The position numbers and the translations under genes were made by a program. The notes beneath the pieces are model-generated. The model ran no database searches. It was not told the DNA's origin and saw only the letters and a program-made list of their open reading frames with translations. A stretch of DNA of 64,000 bases from the NCBI GenBank assembly GCA_903822595.1, contig CAIJPS010000014.1, positions 1 to 64,000 of the forward strand, read 5' to 3'. Position 1 is the stretch's first letter. The number at the start of each line of letters is the position of its first letter. This stretch comes from an uncultured Chlorobiaceae bacterium. Its GTDB lineage: Bacteria; Bacteroidota; Chlorobiia; Chlorobiales; Chlorobiaceae. Positions 16,789 through 27,167 of this stretch are shown piece by piece.

Positions 16789-17058
16789 TTATTGAAGTGG
16801 TGCGATCCGAAATGGCTCTTCACCGGCGCATGCAAGTTCCCAGTCAGCCATAAGCTCTTCTCTGTGAATGTCTATCCATACTTGAACCATCCGAAGCTGC
16901 CGATGAGGGATATTTCCAGCAAGAAGACTCCCATCCTAAATGGCTATCGAGACACTTTTTCCCTGGTATCGTGCATGAACGTGCGGAGTATGGTGTTGTT
17001 CATCGTCGCCATAAAAAATTGAAATCAGGATTCCGAAAAACATTGAGATAGTTGGCAT
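16789..17058 (-). pseudogene. DUF4160 domain protein interrupted by an amber codon
   Basis: The conceptual 89-residue product starts MPTISMFFGI, contains HTPHVHARYQG, and after the break has DGSLLAGNIPHRQLRMVQVWIDIHREELMADW. That is the complete DUF4160 pattern. Codon 41 (16936-16938, minus strand) is TAG, exactly before DGSLL. The rest of the frame is intact, so this is a recent single-base loss. It lies immediately upstream of the DUF2442 gene. Confidence 0.85.
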
Positions 17059-17224
17059 CTGTTCATCCTTTTATTGAATACGGACCATAGATGTCCAATA
17101 CATCTTAATGGAAAAGAGTTATGGTGACGCTTCTCGTCATGGTGTTTGTTAGAAAGAAAGTACTACTTAACGAAGATAATCTAACGTTATTACGCAAAAG
17201 TAGTCCTACTGATAGAGAAGATTT

Positions 17225-18067
17225 TTAGCTCAGGGTGAGATGAATGCGCTCCATAGCCTCTTTGGCGGCGAGTTGTTCTGCATCTTTTTTCCGTTGGGCG
17301 GTGCCTGTTCCGAGGAGCTCACCGGAGCAGCTTACCCCTACGGTGAAGCTCTTTTCGTGCTCTGCGCCGGTTTCGGTTATCACCGTGTAGAGGGGAGGGG
17401 GCAGATGGTTCGACTGGGTGTATTCGATGAGGCGGCTTTTGTAGTTATGTTCAGCGGCTACAATGGTATTGAAATTGACATGCTCAATGATGTTGCGGAT
17501 GACAAAATCGAAAGCTGTTTTGATCCCTTTGTCGAGATAGATGGCGCCGATGAGTGATTCGAAGGCGTCGGCAAGGGCGGACTCGCTGCTCCGGATTTTA
17601 TGATGGTCAGCCGATTCGCCGAGGATGAGGTGGTCGCCGAGGCCAAGGCTGCGGGCAAAACCGGCAAGTGATTTGCTGTTGACAATTTTTGCGCGGTTGC
17701 TTGAAAGCTCTCCTTCGGCACTTTCGGGAAAGCCTTTAAAAAGGTATTCGGAAATCAACATGCCGAGCACCGAGTCGCCGAGAAATTCAAGGCGCTGGTT
17801 GGATTCGATGAGGCTGGTTGTGGCCGGGTCATGAACGACGGAGCGGTGGGTTAACGCGGTCTGATAAAGTGGCAGGTTACTGATGGGCTCTCCGACAAGC
17901 CGCTGCAGATAGGCCACCGTTTCAGCCGAAAGAGCAGTACCCGTTTCGCAAGTTCCAGAAGTCGCATGTGTACGATCACTTCCATTTTCCGAATCGTTGC
18001 AACAATCCCCTGACCGATGCAACGCTAACGTTTTCAGCTTTTGCCAGAATTGCTCCACAGGCAGCAA
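17225..18067 (-). CDS. rnc: Ribonuclease III
   Basis: Cleaves double-stranded RNA in rRNA maturation and regulation. 280 residues: an extra, Ser/Thr-rich N-terminal stretch of about 45 residues, then the catalytic domain with the signature NQRLEFLGDSVLGMLISEYLF (Glu/Asp metal ligands) and ALADAFESLIGAIYLD, then a double-stranded RNA-binding domain (YKSRLIEYTQ through GTGTAQRKKDAEQLAAKEAMERI). It follows fabF by 8 bases, the usual GSB and Bacteroidota arrangement fabF-rnc. Confidence 0.95.
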   Translation of the reverse strand: MLPVEQFWQKLKTLALHRSGDCCNDSENGSDRTHATSGTCETGTALSAETVAYLQRLVGEPISNLPLYQTALTHRSVVHDPATTSLIESNQRLEFLGDSVLGMLISEYLFKGFPESAEGELSSNRAKIVNSKSLAGFARSLGLGDHLILGESADHHKIRSSESALADAFESLIGAIYLDKGIKTAFDFVIRNIIEHVNFNTIVAAEHNYKSRLIEYTQSNHLPPPLYTVITETGAEHEKSFTVGVSCSGELLGTGTAQRKKDAEQLAAKEAMERIHLTLS

Positions 18068-18075
18068 TGGTTGTG

Positions 18076-19329
18076 TCAGAGCGATGAACCGTTTCTGAAA
18101 ATGATTGAGCCGTTGTGTCCTCCAAAGCCAAAACCGTTGTTGAGTGCGTACTCAATGGTGCGTTGTTTTGGAGTGTTTGGTGTTACATCCAGGTCAACCA
18201 GCGGGTCAAGATTGTCAAGGTTGATGGTTGGTGGAACGGTCTGGTGCTGCATGGCAAGCAGGCAGGCAATCGATTCAACAACTCCCGCCGCGCCGAGCAG
18301 GTGGCCGGTCATGGATTTTGTTGCACTGATGCTGAGCTGGTAGGCGTGCTCACCAAAGGTGGTCTTGATGGCAGCGATTTCTGCCACATCACCGAGCGGC
18401 GTGGAGGTGCCGTGGGTATTGATGTAGTCGATTTTGTCGGGTGTAATGCCTGCCATGGCGAGTGCTGTTTTCATGGCATTCACGGCTCCTATCCCTTCAG
18501 GGTGCGGCGCAGTCAGGTGATAGGCATCGGCGGTTGCCCCTACACCGACGATTTCGCCGTAGATTTTTGCTCCACGGGCTTTTGCTGAATCGAGTGATTC
18601 AAGAATGAGTGATCCACCACCTTCTCCCATGACAAAGCCGTCACGGTCGCGGTCGTAAGGACGGGATGCCTGCTGTGGCCGGTCGTTGGCCGTAGAGAGC
18701 GCCCTAGCAGAGTTAAAGCCTCCAACACTCATCTGCGTAATCGGTGCTTCCGATCCGCCACAAACCATGTAGTCAGCCATACCTGCCTGAATGAGCATGT
18801 ACGAGTCAATAATGGCATGAAGCGACGTTGCACAGGCTGATGCTGTTGCATAGTTTGGACCCCGGAGTCCATTGCGGATTGAAATCTGCCCGGCAGCAAT
18901 GTCGGGGATAAGCATGGGAATAAAGAAGGGGCTGATTCGTTTCGGTCCTCGTTCCAGAAAATTCTTGAACTGTTGTTCGTAGGTGGTCATCCCCCCGATT
19001 CCCGATCCATGCACCACGCCGATTCTCAGCGGGTCAATCTCCTTCAGATCAAGTCCTGAATCCGCAAGTGCCTGACCTGCAGCGATAACTGCATACTGGC
19101 AAAAAGGATCCATGCGGTCGGCAGATTTCCTGTCGATATGATCCGAAGCGGTAAATCCCTTAAGTTCGCAGGCAAAGGTTGTTGCAAAATCAGTTGTATC
19201 GAAATAGGTTATGGGTGCGGCACCACTTTTACCTGCATAGAGGGCCTCCCAGAACGCCTCTTTGGTAAGACCTACAGGAGTCAAAACCCCTATTCCTGTT
19301 ACAACTATTCTTTTGCGCTCCTGATCCAT
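18076..19329 (-). CDS. fabF: 3-oxoacyl-ACP synthase II
   Basis: Elongating beta-ketoacyl-ACP synthase of type II fatty-acid synthesis. 417 residues with the active-site Cys in [11 protein letters not shown] and the two His residues in [11 protein letters not shown] and [15 protein letters not shown]. Lies between acpP and rnc. Confidence 0.96.
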   Translation of the reverse strand: MDQERKRIVVTGIGVLTPVGLTKEAFWEALYAGKSGAAPITYFDTTDFATTFACELKGFTASDHIDRKSADRMDPFCQYAVIAAGQALADSGLDLKEIDPLRIGVVHGSGIGGMTTYEQQFKNFLERGPKRISPFFIPMLIPDIAAGQISIRNGLRGPNYATASACATSLHAIIDSYMLIQAGMADYMVCGGSEAPITQMSVGGFNSARALSTANDRPQQASRPYDRDRDGFVMGEGGGSLILESLDSAKARGAKIYGEIVGVGATADAYHLTAPHPEGIGAVNAMKTALAMAGITPDKIDYINTHGTSTPLGDVAEIAAIKTTFGEHAYQLSISATKSMTGHLLGAAGVVESIACLLAMQHQTVPPTINLDNLDPLVDLDVTPNTPKQRTIEYALNNGFGFGGHNGSIIFRNGSSL

Positions 19330-19380
19330 CTGTTATGATTTAACTGGTTTTCCGTTTGCCTGCTTTCCTGCCGGTACTGG

Positions 19381-19617
19381 TTACTTTTTGACGATATAAT
19401 CGATTGCCTGCTGGACGGTGCCGATTTTTTCAGCATCTTCATCAGGAATCTGTACGCCGAACTCGCTTTCAAGCTCCATGATCAGTTCAACGGTATCAAG
19501 TGAATCTGCACCAAGATCATCGGAAAATTTTGATTCCATCTTGATCTGATCTTTGTTGACGCCCATCTTGCTGACGATAATATCGAATACCTTATCTTTG
19601 ATTTCTGCTTCAGTCAT
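19381..19617 (-). CDS. acpP: Acyl carrier protein
   Basis: 78 residues, acidic, with the phosphopantetheine-bearing Ser in [13 protein letters not shown]. The frame is open for 36 codons further upstream, but the ATG at 19617 ([13 protein letters not shown]) gives the normal ACP length and has a GGGAGA ribosome site. Carries the growing acyl chain for FabF, FabG, FabD, FabH and PlsX encoded around it. Confidence 0.96.
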   Translation of the reverse strand: MTEAEIKDKVFDIIVSKMGVNKDQIKMESKFSDDLGADSLDTVELIMELESEFGVQIPDEDAEKIGTVQQAIDYIVKK

Positions 19618-19705
19618 TGCAATGTTCTCCCGATTAAAAAGTTGGTTGTAGATAAAAAAAATTGAAAAAGTCAGACAATATACAAAGAAAAGAGGGTTGC
19701 CCAAA

Positions 19706-20443
19706 TTACATAACCATACCGCCATTGACGCTGATGACCTGGCCGGTGATGTATGAGGATTGGTCGCTTGCCAGGAATGCCACGGTATTGGCTACATCCT
19801 GCGGCGTACCGAAGCTGGAGAGCGGTATGGCATCGAGCATTTTCTGGCGAACTTCATCGGAAAGCGCGTCGGTCATCTTTGAGGAGATGAAGCCTGGTGC
19901 GACGGCATTGGCCCTGATGTTGCGGGATGAGAGCTCTTTTGCGACCGACTTGGTGAAGGCAATGACGCCACCCTTTGATGCAGCATAGTTGGCCTGGCCG
20001 GCATTGCCCATGAGTCCGACGACCGAAGCGATGTTGATGATTGAGCCCGAACGCTGCTTCATCATGATGCGGCTGACCGCCTTGGTGCAGACAAACGTCC
20101 CTTTCAGGTTGACCGTAAGGACGGCATCCCAGTCCTCTTCGCTCATTCTCATCAGGAGCCCGTCGCGGGTGATCCCGGCATTGTTGACAAGGATGTCGAT
20201 TCTTCCCGTTGCGGCAGCAATGTCGTTGACAACCTTCTGCACAGCATCGGCGTTGGTGACGTCGAGTTCAAAGCAGTAGGCCTTTTTGCCAAGCTTCTCA
20301 ACACCTTCGGCTGTTTCCGTGAGCCATTCGGCCTTGATATCGCACACGACAATATCGGCGCCTCTCGCAGCCAGATCAAAAGCGATCGCCTGTCCTATTC
20401 CTCTGGCAGCTCCGGTGATAAGAGCAATTTTTCCTTCAAACAT
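19706..20443 (-). CDS. fabG: 3-oxoacyl-ACP reductase
   Basis: NADPH-dependent short-chain dehydrogenase, 245 residues. Visible are the cofactor-binding [23 protein letters not shown], the Ser of [24 protein letters not shown] and the Tyr-x-x-x-Lys (YAASK) catalytic pair. Reduces 3-oxoacyl-ACP in each elongation cycle. Confidence 0.96.
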   Translation of the reverse strand: MFEGKIALITGAARGIGQAIAFDLAARGADIVVCDIKAEWLTETAEGVEKLGKKAYCFELDVTNADAVQKVVNDIAAATGRIDILVNNAGITRDGLLMRMSEEDWDAVLTVNLKGTFVCTKAVSRIMMKQRSGSIINIASVVGLMGNAGQANYAASKGGVIAFTKSVAKELSSRNIRANAVAPGFISSKMTDALSDEVRQKMLDAIPLSSFGTPQDVANTVAFLASDQSSYITGQVISVNGGMVM

Positions 20444-20495
20444 GGTTTTTGTCGGTTGATGTTAATGGCTTCGTATACACAAATGAATACAATTC

Positions 20496-21404
20496 TTAAA
20501 CGAGAGGCAAAAGATCTGCTGCCGTGTCGATGCCTCGAATGGCGACGGTTTTATCGATACGCTTGATCAGTCCCTGCAACACTTTTTGCGGACCGATTTC
20601 AACAAACTCCCTTATTCCGCCTTGTACCATCGCTTCAACCGATTGTGACCAGAGCACCGAGCTGGTCAGTTGCAGAAGCAGGTTTTTGCGGATTTCTGTG
20701 GCGTCTGTTACCAGTGCGGCAACAGCGTTCATGCAGACCGGTATTTCAGCATCTTTTATCTCAATCTCTGCAAGCGCCGCTGCAAGCTCCTCTTCAACCG
20801 GTTTCATGAGAGGGGAGTGGAAGGCGCCTGAAACGACAAGCTCTTTTGCCATACGGGCGCCTTTGGATGGAGCCAGCTCTATGGCTTTTTTGACTGCGGC
20901 AATATCTCCGGAAAGAACAACCTGCCCGGGCGAGTTGAAATTGGCCGCCTGAACGATCCCCTCTTTGCTAGCTTCTGCCAGGAGTGCTTCAAGGGCGCTG
21001 TCGGGCATACCGATAATGGCGGCCATGGTTCCGGGATGTACTTTGCCTGCATTCTGCATCAATTCGCCTCGTTTTGCCACAATTCGGACGGCATCATCAA
21101 AGCCAATGGCACCGGCGAAGCAGAGCGCACTGTATTCACCAAGACTGTGGCCGGCACTCATGGCCGTATCTCCTCTGCCGAGGAGGGTTGCCGCAGCAAC
21201 GCTGTGCAAAAATATGGCTGGCTGGGTATAACGAGTCTGACGCAACTCCTCTTCGTTACCCGAAAACATGATGTCGGTGATACGGTAGCCGAGAATGGTG
21301 TTTGCCCGCTCCATCATCTCGCGGGCAGCCGGAAATGTTTCAAAAATATCCCGGCCCATGCCGCAATACTGTGAACCCTGTCCTGGAAAAACAAATGCCT
21401 TCAT
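20496..21404 (-). CDS. fabD: Malonyl-CoA:ACP transacylase
   Basis: 302 residues. FPGQGSQY at the N-terminus and the nucleophile elbow [12 protein letters not shown] (Ser), with Arg in RGELMQ and His in GAFHSPLM, are diagnostic of FabD. Loads malonyl units onto ACP. Confidence 0.96.
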   Translation of the reverse strand: MKAFVFPGQGSQYCGMGRDIFETFPAAREMMERANTILGYRITDIMFSGNEEELRQTRYTQPAIFLHSVAAATLLGRGDTAMSAGHSLGEYSALCFAGAIGFDDAVRIVAKRGELMQNAGKVHPGTMAAIIGMPDSALEALLAEASKEGIVQAANFNSPGQVVLSGDIAAVKKAIELAPSKGARMAKELVVSGAFHSPLMKPVEEELAAALAEIEIKDAEIPVCMNAVAALVTDATEIRKNLLLQLTSSVLWSQSVEAMVQGGIREFVEIGPQKVLQGLIKRIDKTVAIRGIDTAADLLPLV

Positions 21405-21442
21405 GAATGCGATGGTTCAAAAAAGAGGTGAAATATTCAACA

Positions 21443-22432
21443 TTACTGCCATTTTATGTAGGTGCCGCCCCAGGTATAGCCAGCGCCGAAACTGACCAGC
21501 ACCAGGTTTGATCCGGTGTGAAGTTTTTGCTCTTCGTCAAGTTCGGCTAAACAAATCGGGATGGTTCCTGCTGTTGTATTGCCATAGAGGGCTACATTTG
21601 AGACAACTTTTTTATCATCCACACCCATGCGTTCTGCTGTGGCGTTGATGATCCGCTGATTGGCCTGGTGGGGAACAAGGTAGTCGACATCATCAGCCGT
21701 AAGGTTGTTGCGGCTCATGATTTCACCAGCAACCTCAGCCATGGCGATGACCGCGGCCTTGAAAACCTGGCGTCCGTCCTGGTAGATATAGTGCATTTTT
21801 TTATCGACCGTCTCATGGCTTGCCGGATGGCGGCTGCCACCCCCAGTCATGAGAAGATGATCCTTGCCGTTCGCTCCATCGGCATAGAGTCGGGTATCGA
21901 GAATGCCGTATCCCTCCTCTTTTGCCGGTTCAAGGATGACACCGCCAGCTCCATCTCCAAAAAGAATGGCTGTCGAGCGATCGGTATAGTCAATAACCGA
22001 CGACATCTTGTCGGCACCAATGACCATCACTTTTTTGTGGGTTCCGGTTTCAATAAAGCGCGATGCGACGTTCAGGGCGTAGAGAAAGCCGGAGCAGGCA
22101 GCATTGAGGTCAAAGGCCCAGGCGTTGCTGGCTCCGATGATACTCTGTGTAAAACATGCTGTAGAAGGGAAGAGCATGTCCGGGGTCATGGTAGCCACAA
22201 TGATCAACTCGATCTCACTGGCATCTATCTGCCTTTTTTCAAGAAGCTGCCTTGCAACTTCCCCACACATATATGATGTTGGTTTTTCCGGATCCTTGAG
22301 TATCCTGCGTTCGCTGATTCCTGTTCTTGAACGAATCCACTCATCGTTGGTGTCAAGCATGAGCTCGAGGTCATGATTGCTCAGAATATCGGGAGGTAAA
22401 TATTTGGCTGTCGCCGTAATTGCAGCTTTCAT
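21443..22432 (-). CDS. fabH: 3-oxoacyl-ACP synthase III
   Basis: Initiating condensing enzyme, 329 residues, with the Cys-His-Asn triad visible as [22 protein letters not shown] and [10 protein letters not shown]. Joins acetyl-CoA (or a branched primer) to malonyl-ACP. Adjacent to plsX, as commonly found. Confidence 0.96.
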   Translation of the reverse strand: MKAAITATAKYLPPDILSNHDLELMLDTNDEWIRSRTGISERRILKDPEKPTSYMCGEVARQLLEKRQIDASEIELIIVATMTPDMLFPSTACFTQSIIGASNAWAFDLNAACSGFLYALNVASRFIETGTHKKVMVIGADKMSSVIDYTDRSTAILFGDGAGGVILEPAKEEGYGILDTRLYADGANGKDHLLMTGGGSRHPASHETVDKKMHYIYQDGRQVFKAAVIAMAEVAGEIMSRNNLTADDVDYLVPHQANQRIINATAERMGVDDKKVVSNVALYGNTTAGTIPICLAELDEEQKLHTGSNLVLVSFGAGYTWGGTYIKWQ

Positions 22433-22528
22433 GCTTTCTATGCAGTTATTTCATGCAGGATAATACAAAAATTGCCTTGCAGCCGTGTGCTTCTCTCTTG
22501 GCTGCAGAGGGGTGCGGTTGGAAAAGTA

Positions 22529-23554
22529 CTACTTTTCGGACAGGACTTCCGCAATATGTTCGTTGACTCGTTTTTCGATCATGTGCTCAGCCATGTAGAT
22601 CATGTTCTTGATCGCCCTCGAAGAGGAGCGGCCATGACCGACAATGGAGATGCCATCAACGCCGAGAAAGGGGACTCCTCCAAATTTTTCGACATCAAAA
22701 GGCTCAAACATTCCCTTGAACAGGCCGGTTGTCAATGTTGCGATCTCCTTGTCCATCTGGCCGGATGTGACCAGCTTTTCGAGGGATCGCTTGAACAGGG
22801 TTCCCAGAAATTCCGGAATGCTTTCACCGAATTTCAGGATGGTGTTGCCGACAAGTCCATCGCAAACCACGATGCTTACCTTTCCTTTCAGGATGTCGTG
22901 TCCCTCGATGTTTCCAAGGAAGGTTATTTTGCCCTTGTTATGGGTCTCTTTCAAAAGCCAATAAGCCTGCTTGAGCATCTCGGATCCCTTGCCCTCCTCC
23001 TCTCCGATATTCAGCAGTCCTGTCAGTGGCTCTTCTATTCCTGCACCATAGCGCTGGTAAATGGTCAGCATTTCGGCAAACTGGACAAGATGTTCAGGTT
23101 TGCAGTCAACATTTGCCCCCACATCAACAATATTGGTCAGACCCTCAGCAAGACGAGGAAAATAGGCGTAAATGGTCGGACGAAGCACACCGGGAATTCT
23201 GCCAAGCACAAAAAGCGATGCCGCCATCTGTGCACCGGTATTGCCTGCACTGACAAAGGCATCTGCCTCTTTAGCCTTGCAGAGCTGCAAGCCCTTGACA
23301 AGCGATGATTCCTGCTTTGTCTTGACTGCGGTGGCTGGAATATCCTCCATCGTGACCACTTCCTGGGCGTGCAGAAACCGCAGGTTAAGCGCACTGGTAT
23401 CGTATTCGGCAAGCAGCGGTTCAACTTTTTCCGACTGGCCGATCAACACAATTTCAAACCTGTTGCCGCTCTCCTGCAAAGCCTGAACCGTTCCCTCTAT
23501 CACACAGGCGGGAGCGTGGTCTCCGCCCATGGCGTCAACAACAATGGTCAACAT
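22529..23554 (-). CDS. plsX: Phosphate acyltransferase
   Basis: 341 residues starting with the PlsX hallmark [13 protein letters not shown] and containing [13 protein letters not shown]. Makes acyl-phosphate from acyl-ACP, the first step towards phospholipid. Encoded in rpmF-plsX-fabH order. Confidence 0.96.
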   Translation of the reverse strand: MLTIVVDAMGGDHAPACVIEGTVQALQESGNRFEIVLIGQSEKVEPLLAEYDTSALNLRFLHAQEVVTMEDIPATAVKTKQESSLVKGLQLCKAKEADAFVSAGNTGAQMAASLFVLGRIPGVLRPTIYAYFPRLAEGLTNIVDVGANVDCKPEHLVQFAEMLTIYQRYGAGIEEPLTGLLNIGEEEGKGSEMLKQAYWLLKETHNKGKITFLGNIEGHDILKGKVSIVVCDGLVGNTILKFGESIPEFLGTLFKRSLEKLVTSGQMDKEIATLTTGLFKGMFEPFDVEKFGGVPFLGVDGISIVGHGRSSSRAIKNMIYMAEHMIEKRVNEHIAEVLSEK

Positions 23555-23582
23555 GATGGGGTTTTTGTCTTGTTTTAGTTAA

Positions 23583-23774
23583 TCAGCTTTTTGCCAGCTT
23601 ATTGACAACACATCTACCCTTGTAGTGTCCGCAATGGCGGCATGCACGGTGGGGAAGAGTCGGCTCACCGCAATTTGGACAGTTGACCGTAGTTGCCGGT
23701 TTTGTGCGGGCATTGAACTGGGCTCGTCTTTTATCCCTGCGGGATTTGGACATTTTGGCTTTAGGATTTGCCAT
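23583..23774 (-). CDS. rpmF: 50S ribosomal protein L32
   Basis: 63 residues, [20 protein letters not shown] start and two CxxC pairs ([18 protein letters not shown]), the zinc-binding L32 form. Sits between the yceD-type gene and plsX, the conserved bacterial arrangement. Confidence 0.97.
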   Translation of the reverse strand: MANPKAKMSKSRRDKRRAQFNARTKPATTVNCPNCGEPTLPHRACRHCGHYKGRCVVNKLAKS

Positions 23775-23796
23775 GGCGGTACTCTTTTATAGTCAG

Positions 23797-24333
23797 TTAA
23801 CGATACTTGTTTTTCAGCTTTTCAAGAGACTCCTGCCACGACGCTACATTGCCGGGCTGAGGCTCTTCATGTTCATCAATGCTTTCTGTGCTGCTGTAAA
23901 TCTTGCAGTCAGGGTTATCCGTACAGGTTACCTTCATTGGCAACGAGAGCAGCAGAGTCTCGCAAACCTCTCCGGTAATATCAATGGATTCAGCACTTCT
24001 GTCGAGGCAAATGTACTCTTTCTCTCCCTCACGATCATCATCAAGAACTTCACCGAAGAGATACGAGAGTACCAGCGTTCCTGCCAGGTTTTTCGATACC
24101 GGTGCAAGACAGATGTCGCAGGTAAAATCAGCCAGCGTCGATGTGTTGATCGTGATGGTTATTTCATCATCACTTTTTTCGGCAACCACATTGATCACGA
24201 TCTCCCTTGTAAAACCGGCTTCAGCTAACTGCCTCCCCACAAAATCAGAGGCTTTACAGTTAAAATTGAATTCATTGGCTCCCTCTGCGAGAGCACCCAA
24301 GCCAATCTCTATCAGCGATTTTTCTTTATGCAT
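23797..24333 (-). CDS. YceD/DUF177 family protein
   Basis: About 178 residues from the MHKEKSLIEIGL start (the frame opens 12 codons earlier; neither start has a strong ribosome site). The centre has the family zinc-ribbon-like pair CDICLAPV and a later CTDNPDCKIY. DUF177 proteins are encoded next to rpmF across bacteria and are linked to 23S rRNA maturation or accumulation in some species. Position upstream of rpmF supports the call. Confidence 0.85.
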   Translation of the reverse strand: MHKEKSLIEIGLGALAEGANEFNFNCKASDFVGRQLAEAGFTREIVINVVAEKSDDEITITINTSTLADFTCDICLAPVSKNLAGTLVLSYLFGEVLDDDREGEKEYICLDRSAESIDITGEVCETLLLSLPMKVTCTDNPDCKIYSSTESIDEHEEPQPGNVASWQESLEKLKNKYR

Positions 24334-24506
24334 AGACCATCTTTTCAGTAAAAGAGAACCAATGTACAAAAATTATTATGGAAAATGAAAAGCGCTTGTG
24401 GCACAACTTTGTACAAAATGCACAAAAAAAGCTTATGATGATTTGTATTTCAAAAAAACCGGTGTATATTATCACCCCATCAGCGGAAATATATGCTGAT
24501 TCAGAT

Positions 24507-24578
24507 TCCGTGGTAGCTCAATGGTAGAGCATGCGACTGTTAATCGCAGGGTTGCAGGTTCGAGTCCTGCCCGCGGAG
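24507..24578 (+). tRNA. tRNA-Asn (anticodon GTT)
   Basis: Cloverleaf of 72 bases: acceptor TCCGTGG/CCGCGGA (one T-G pair), D arm GCTC/GAGC, anticodon arm TGCGA-CTGTTAA-TCGCA with GTT, five-base variable loop, T arm GCAGG-TTCGAGT-CCTGC, discriminator G. The CCA end is not encoded. Confidence 0.97.
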
Positions 24579-24581
24579 CAC

Positions 24582-24622
24582 AAAAAAGGCAGTACACTTG
24601 ATCGGTGTAGTGCCTTTTTTTA
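24582..24622 (+). terminator. Terminator of the tRNA-Asn gene
   Basis: GGCAGTACAC, loop TTGATCG, GTGTAGTGCC (one mismatch) followed by a run of seven T, starting about 10 bases after the tRNA. Confidence 0.85.
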
Positions 24623-24729
24623 TTGTTAACCCCATCCTCTGAAGGCATGGAGAGATCCCAGGTACAGCAGAACTGTCCGATCACAACGGGGGAAGCTATA
24701 ATGTGACAACTCTTGGCGAATTCTTCTGC

Positions 24730-25011
24730 TCAAGAGTCGCCATAATGACCACGAGCTGAGATAACGAAGACCGATAGAGTGTTTTCACTGATTTCGTAGA
24801 CAATCCGGTGTTGCTTGTTTACTCTTCTTGACCAGCATCCAGCCAGATTACCTCGCAACGGTTCGGCTTTACCGGTACCTGTCTCAGGATGAAGAGCCAA
24901 CTCCTGAAAAATTCGATCAATTTTTCGAAGAATGGATTTGTCGCCAAGTTTTTGCCAATGCAGGAGGTCTTCCTTTGCCTCTTCAGCGATTATTACCGAA
25001 TACTGTCCCAT
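24730..25011 (-). CDS. Txe/YoeB-type mRNA interferase toxin
   Basis: 93 residues with the RelE-superfamily YoeB pattern: KEDLLHWQKLGDKSILRKIDRIFQEL, PLRGNLAGCWSRRVNKQHRIVYEI and a C-terminal SARGHYGD. The family cuts mRNA at the ribosome. It overlaps the antitoxin gene by 19 bases, so the two are co-translated. Confidence 0.9.
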   Translation of the reverse strand: MGQYSVIIAEEAKEDLLHWQKLGDKSILRKIDRIFQELALHPETGTGKAEPLRGNLAGCWSRRVNKQHRIVYEISENTLSVFVISARGHYGDS

Positions 25012-25250
25012 ATATTATTGGGATCAGTTATTTTTGTGACTCTTCCAGCCTTGATATCCTCTTTGCCTCGCTCAATGGCTTCGATGACCTTGGGGTTAGC
25101 GAAATAGTTGTCAGTCTCGCTTCTTTTTTTTGCGGATAATGCCTCCGGCTTGTTTTTTTTCTTTAAAAATTCCGCAAAATCAAGCACTTCACGAAGCACG
25201 GGCTCCGGCAGTTCTTTGACGGTACGATATATTTTTTCTGCGGTTGTCAT
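24993..25250 (-). CDS. DUF2281-type antitoxin
   Basis: 85 residues. MTTAEKIYRTVKELPEPVLREVLDFAEFLKKK is the DUF2281 N-terminal domain, followed by a disordered, charged tail (IERGKEDIKAGRVTKITDPNNIWDSIR) of the sort that wraps a RelE-fold toxin. It neutralises the YoeB-type toxin encoded downstream and probably represses the operon. Confidence 0.85.
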   Translation of the reverse strand: MTTAEKIYRTVKELPEPVLREVLDFAEFLKKKNKPEALSAKKRSETDNYFANPKVIEAIERGKEDIKAGRVTKITDPNNIWDSIR

Positions 25251-25641
25251 CGGCTCTCCTTGTGCGGAAGATGGTAAGAGAAAACTCTGTTCAACAATTT
25301 AACGAATTTTCATGAATCCGGCGTTTGGAGGTGATGAAATTTTGGCTTGCTGGGAAGCAGGGATTTCTCGAAAGCGTCGATTATCATCCGTTTTGATTGA
25401 TGTGTTTCGTGACTTTGTTCAACAACTTTTTTTGTTCCTTGCTGACCAATTGAGAGTCTGTTGGTAATCCATGAGTACCCAGTTTTGTGTTTGGTATTAT
25501 AACTGGTGTCTTTTTGATGTTGTCGGGAAAATTCCCTCATAAACCGATGCTTCCCCCGTATTTGGCATTAACCTGATTATGCGTGATATTTGAGGATAGG
25601 CGAGGAAAGCAGTACTAACTACGTTTGCAGGGAAATACCCT
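25251..25641. other. Intergenic region without recognised features
   Basis: About 390 bases between the divergent antitoxin and response-regulator genes. No gene, terminator or sigma-54 motif is convincing. The promoters of both genes must lie here. Confidence 0.5.
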
Positions 25642-26973
25642 ATGCTCAATGTCCTCATTGTTGATGATGAAATTAATATCCGCAAGACACTTTCGGTTTT
25701 TATGGAATCGCGCGGCTATAGTGTCAAAGCGGTAAGCAGCTCCCGTGATGCATTTGCGGAGGCTGAGTTGCGGGTTTTTGACCTTGCCTTTGTCGATTTG
25801 CGTTTAGGAACCGAAAACGGTCTTGATCTGGTGCAGTCGCTCCAGGATGCCTGTCCATGGATCAAAGTTGTTGTTATCACTGCTTATGCCTCTATCGATA
25901 CGGCTGTTGAAGCCATGAAGAGGGGCGCAGCAGACTATATTCCAAAGCCATTTACACCTGATCAGCTTGAGCTGGTTATCAAGCGTCTTTCCGCAGTGTG
26001 CGGTATGGAGCAGCGCATTGCTTCGTTGCAGGAGGATCTCAGCCGCATGCATCCGGAAGTAACGTTCAATTCCCGTTATCCTGCCATGCAGCGGGCTGTC
26101 GAACTGGCCCGAAAAGTAGCCTCTTCTGAAGCTGTTGTGCTGTTACGGGGTCCGAGTGGTACGGGAAAAACGGTTCTTGCCCGAGCAATTCATAACTGGA
26201 GCCGCAGGGCAGAAAAACCATTTGGGGTGATTTCATGCCCGTCATTAAGTCAGGAGCTTCTTGAAAGTGAGCTTTTCGGTCATGTCAAAGGCTCATTTAC
26301 CGGGGCGGTCAGGGATAATCCGGGAAGGGTATCCTCCTGCGAAGGGGGCTCACTGTTTCTTGATGAAATCGGAGACCTTCCCCTTGCAATACAGCCCAAA
26401 TTTCTTCGTTTTCTTCAGGATCGGGAGTATGAGCGGATCGGTGATTATCAGACACGCAAAGCGGATGTACGGATCATTGCTGCAACCAATATGGATCTTG
26501 AGACGGCGGTCAGGGATGGGCGTTTTCGTGAAGACCTTTTGTACCGGCTGAATGTTATCCAGATTGACTTGCCGCCCCTTGCGGGCAGACCGGATGATGT
26601 TGAGCAGCTTGCAGGGAACATGCTGAAGTTTTTTGCTTCCCAGAACCATAAAAACCTTGATGGATTTATGGAGAGTGCCCTTCTTGCACTCAGGACGTAT
26701 TCCTGGCCGGGTAATGTCCGGGAGTTGCGCAATGTTGTTGAGCGTGCAGTGATTCTGAGCAAAGCAGATCGAATCGGTGTGGAACTTCTGCCCGAACAGA
26801 TTTTTTCAAAAGCGCATCCTGTGCGCATTGGAGATCCCTTGACTCTTGATGTGATTGAAGAAAACCATATCCGTCGTATTCTTGCGTCTTCAAAATCCCT
26901 TCAGGAAGCTGCCGATCTTCTTGGTATCGACCAGGCCACCCTCTGGAGAAAACGGAAACAATACCGGATTTAA
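25642..26973 (+). CDS. Sigma-54-dependent response regulator (NtrC/AlgB type)
   Basis: 443 residues. The receiver domain (1-120) has the acidic pair near the N-terminus and the phospho-acceptor Asp in FVDLRLG. The AAA+ domain (about 140-375) has Walker A GPSGTGKT, the sigma-54 contact loop GSFTGA (in place of the usual GAFTGA), Walker B GGSLFLDEIGDL and the arginine-finger region. The C-terminal Fis-type helix-turn-helix reads SLQEAADLLGIDQATLWRKRK. It should activate -24/-12 promoters; a good candidate lies at 29302 in front of the nearby sensor kinase and kdp genes. Confidence 0.92.
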   Translation: MLNVLIVDDEINIRKTLSVFMESRGYSVKAVSSSRDAFAEAELRVFDLAFVDLRLGTENGLDLVQSLQDACPWIKVVVITAYASIDTAVEAMKRGAADYIPKPFTPDQLELVIKRLSAVCGMEQRIASLQEDLSRMHPEVTFNSRYPAMQRAVELARKVASSEAVVLLRGPSGTGKTVLARAIHNWSRRAEKPFGVISCPSLSQELLESELFGHVKGSFTGAVRDNPGRVSSCEGGSLFLDEIGDLPLAIQPKFLRFLQDREYERIGDYQTRKADVRIIAATNMDLETAVRDGRFREDLLYRLNVIQIDLPPLAGRPDDVEQLAGNMLKFFASQNHKNLDGFMESALLALRTYSWPGNVRELRNVVERAVILSKADRIGVELLPEQIFSKAHPVRIGDPLTLDVIEENHIRRILASSKSLQEAADLLGIDQATLWRKRKQYRI

Positions 26974-27167
26974 TTGTCAATACCTCCTTGCAAAATTCAA
27001 TGAGTGCGCTTTTCGACCCTTGTGTTTTGCACGATATCCTTTTTCTCACTTTCCCTATGTTGGTGATTTTAAGGCAGGTTGCAACCGTTTTGTTGCTGCA
27101 CCTGTTTTGATCCGGACGTAAAATGAGGCAGCCTCATCCGGGTATTAATTATTTCGGATTGTTAACT

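Noticed and set aside
27060-27122. Second sigma-54 promoter before the KimA-like gene
   Set aside because: TGGTGA-N5-AGGC has the right spacing but a poor -12 element, so it is not convincing.
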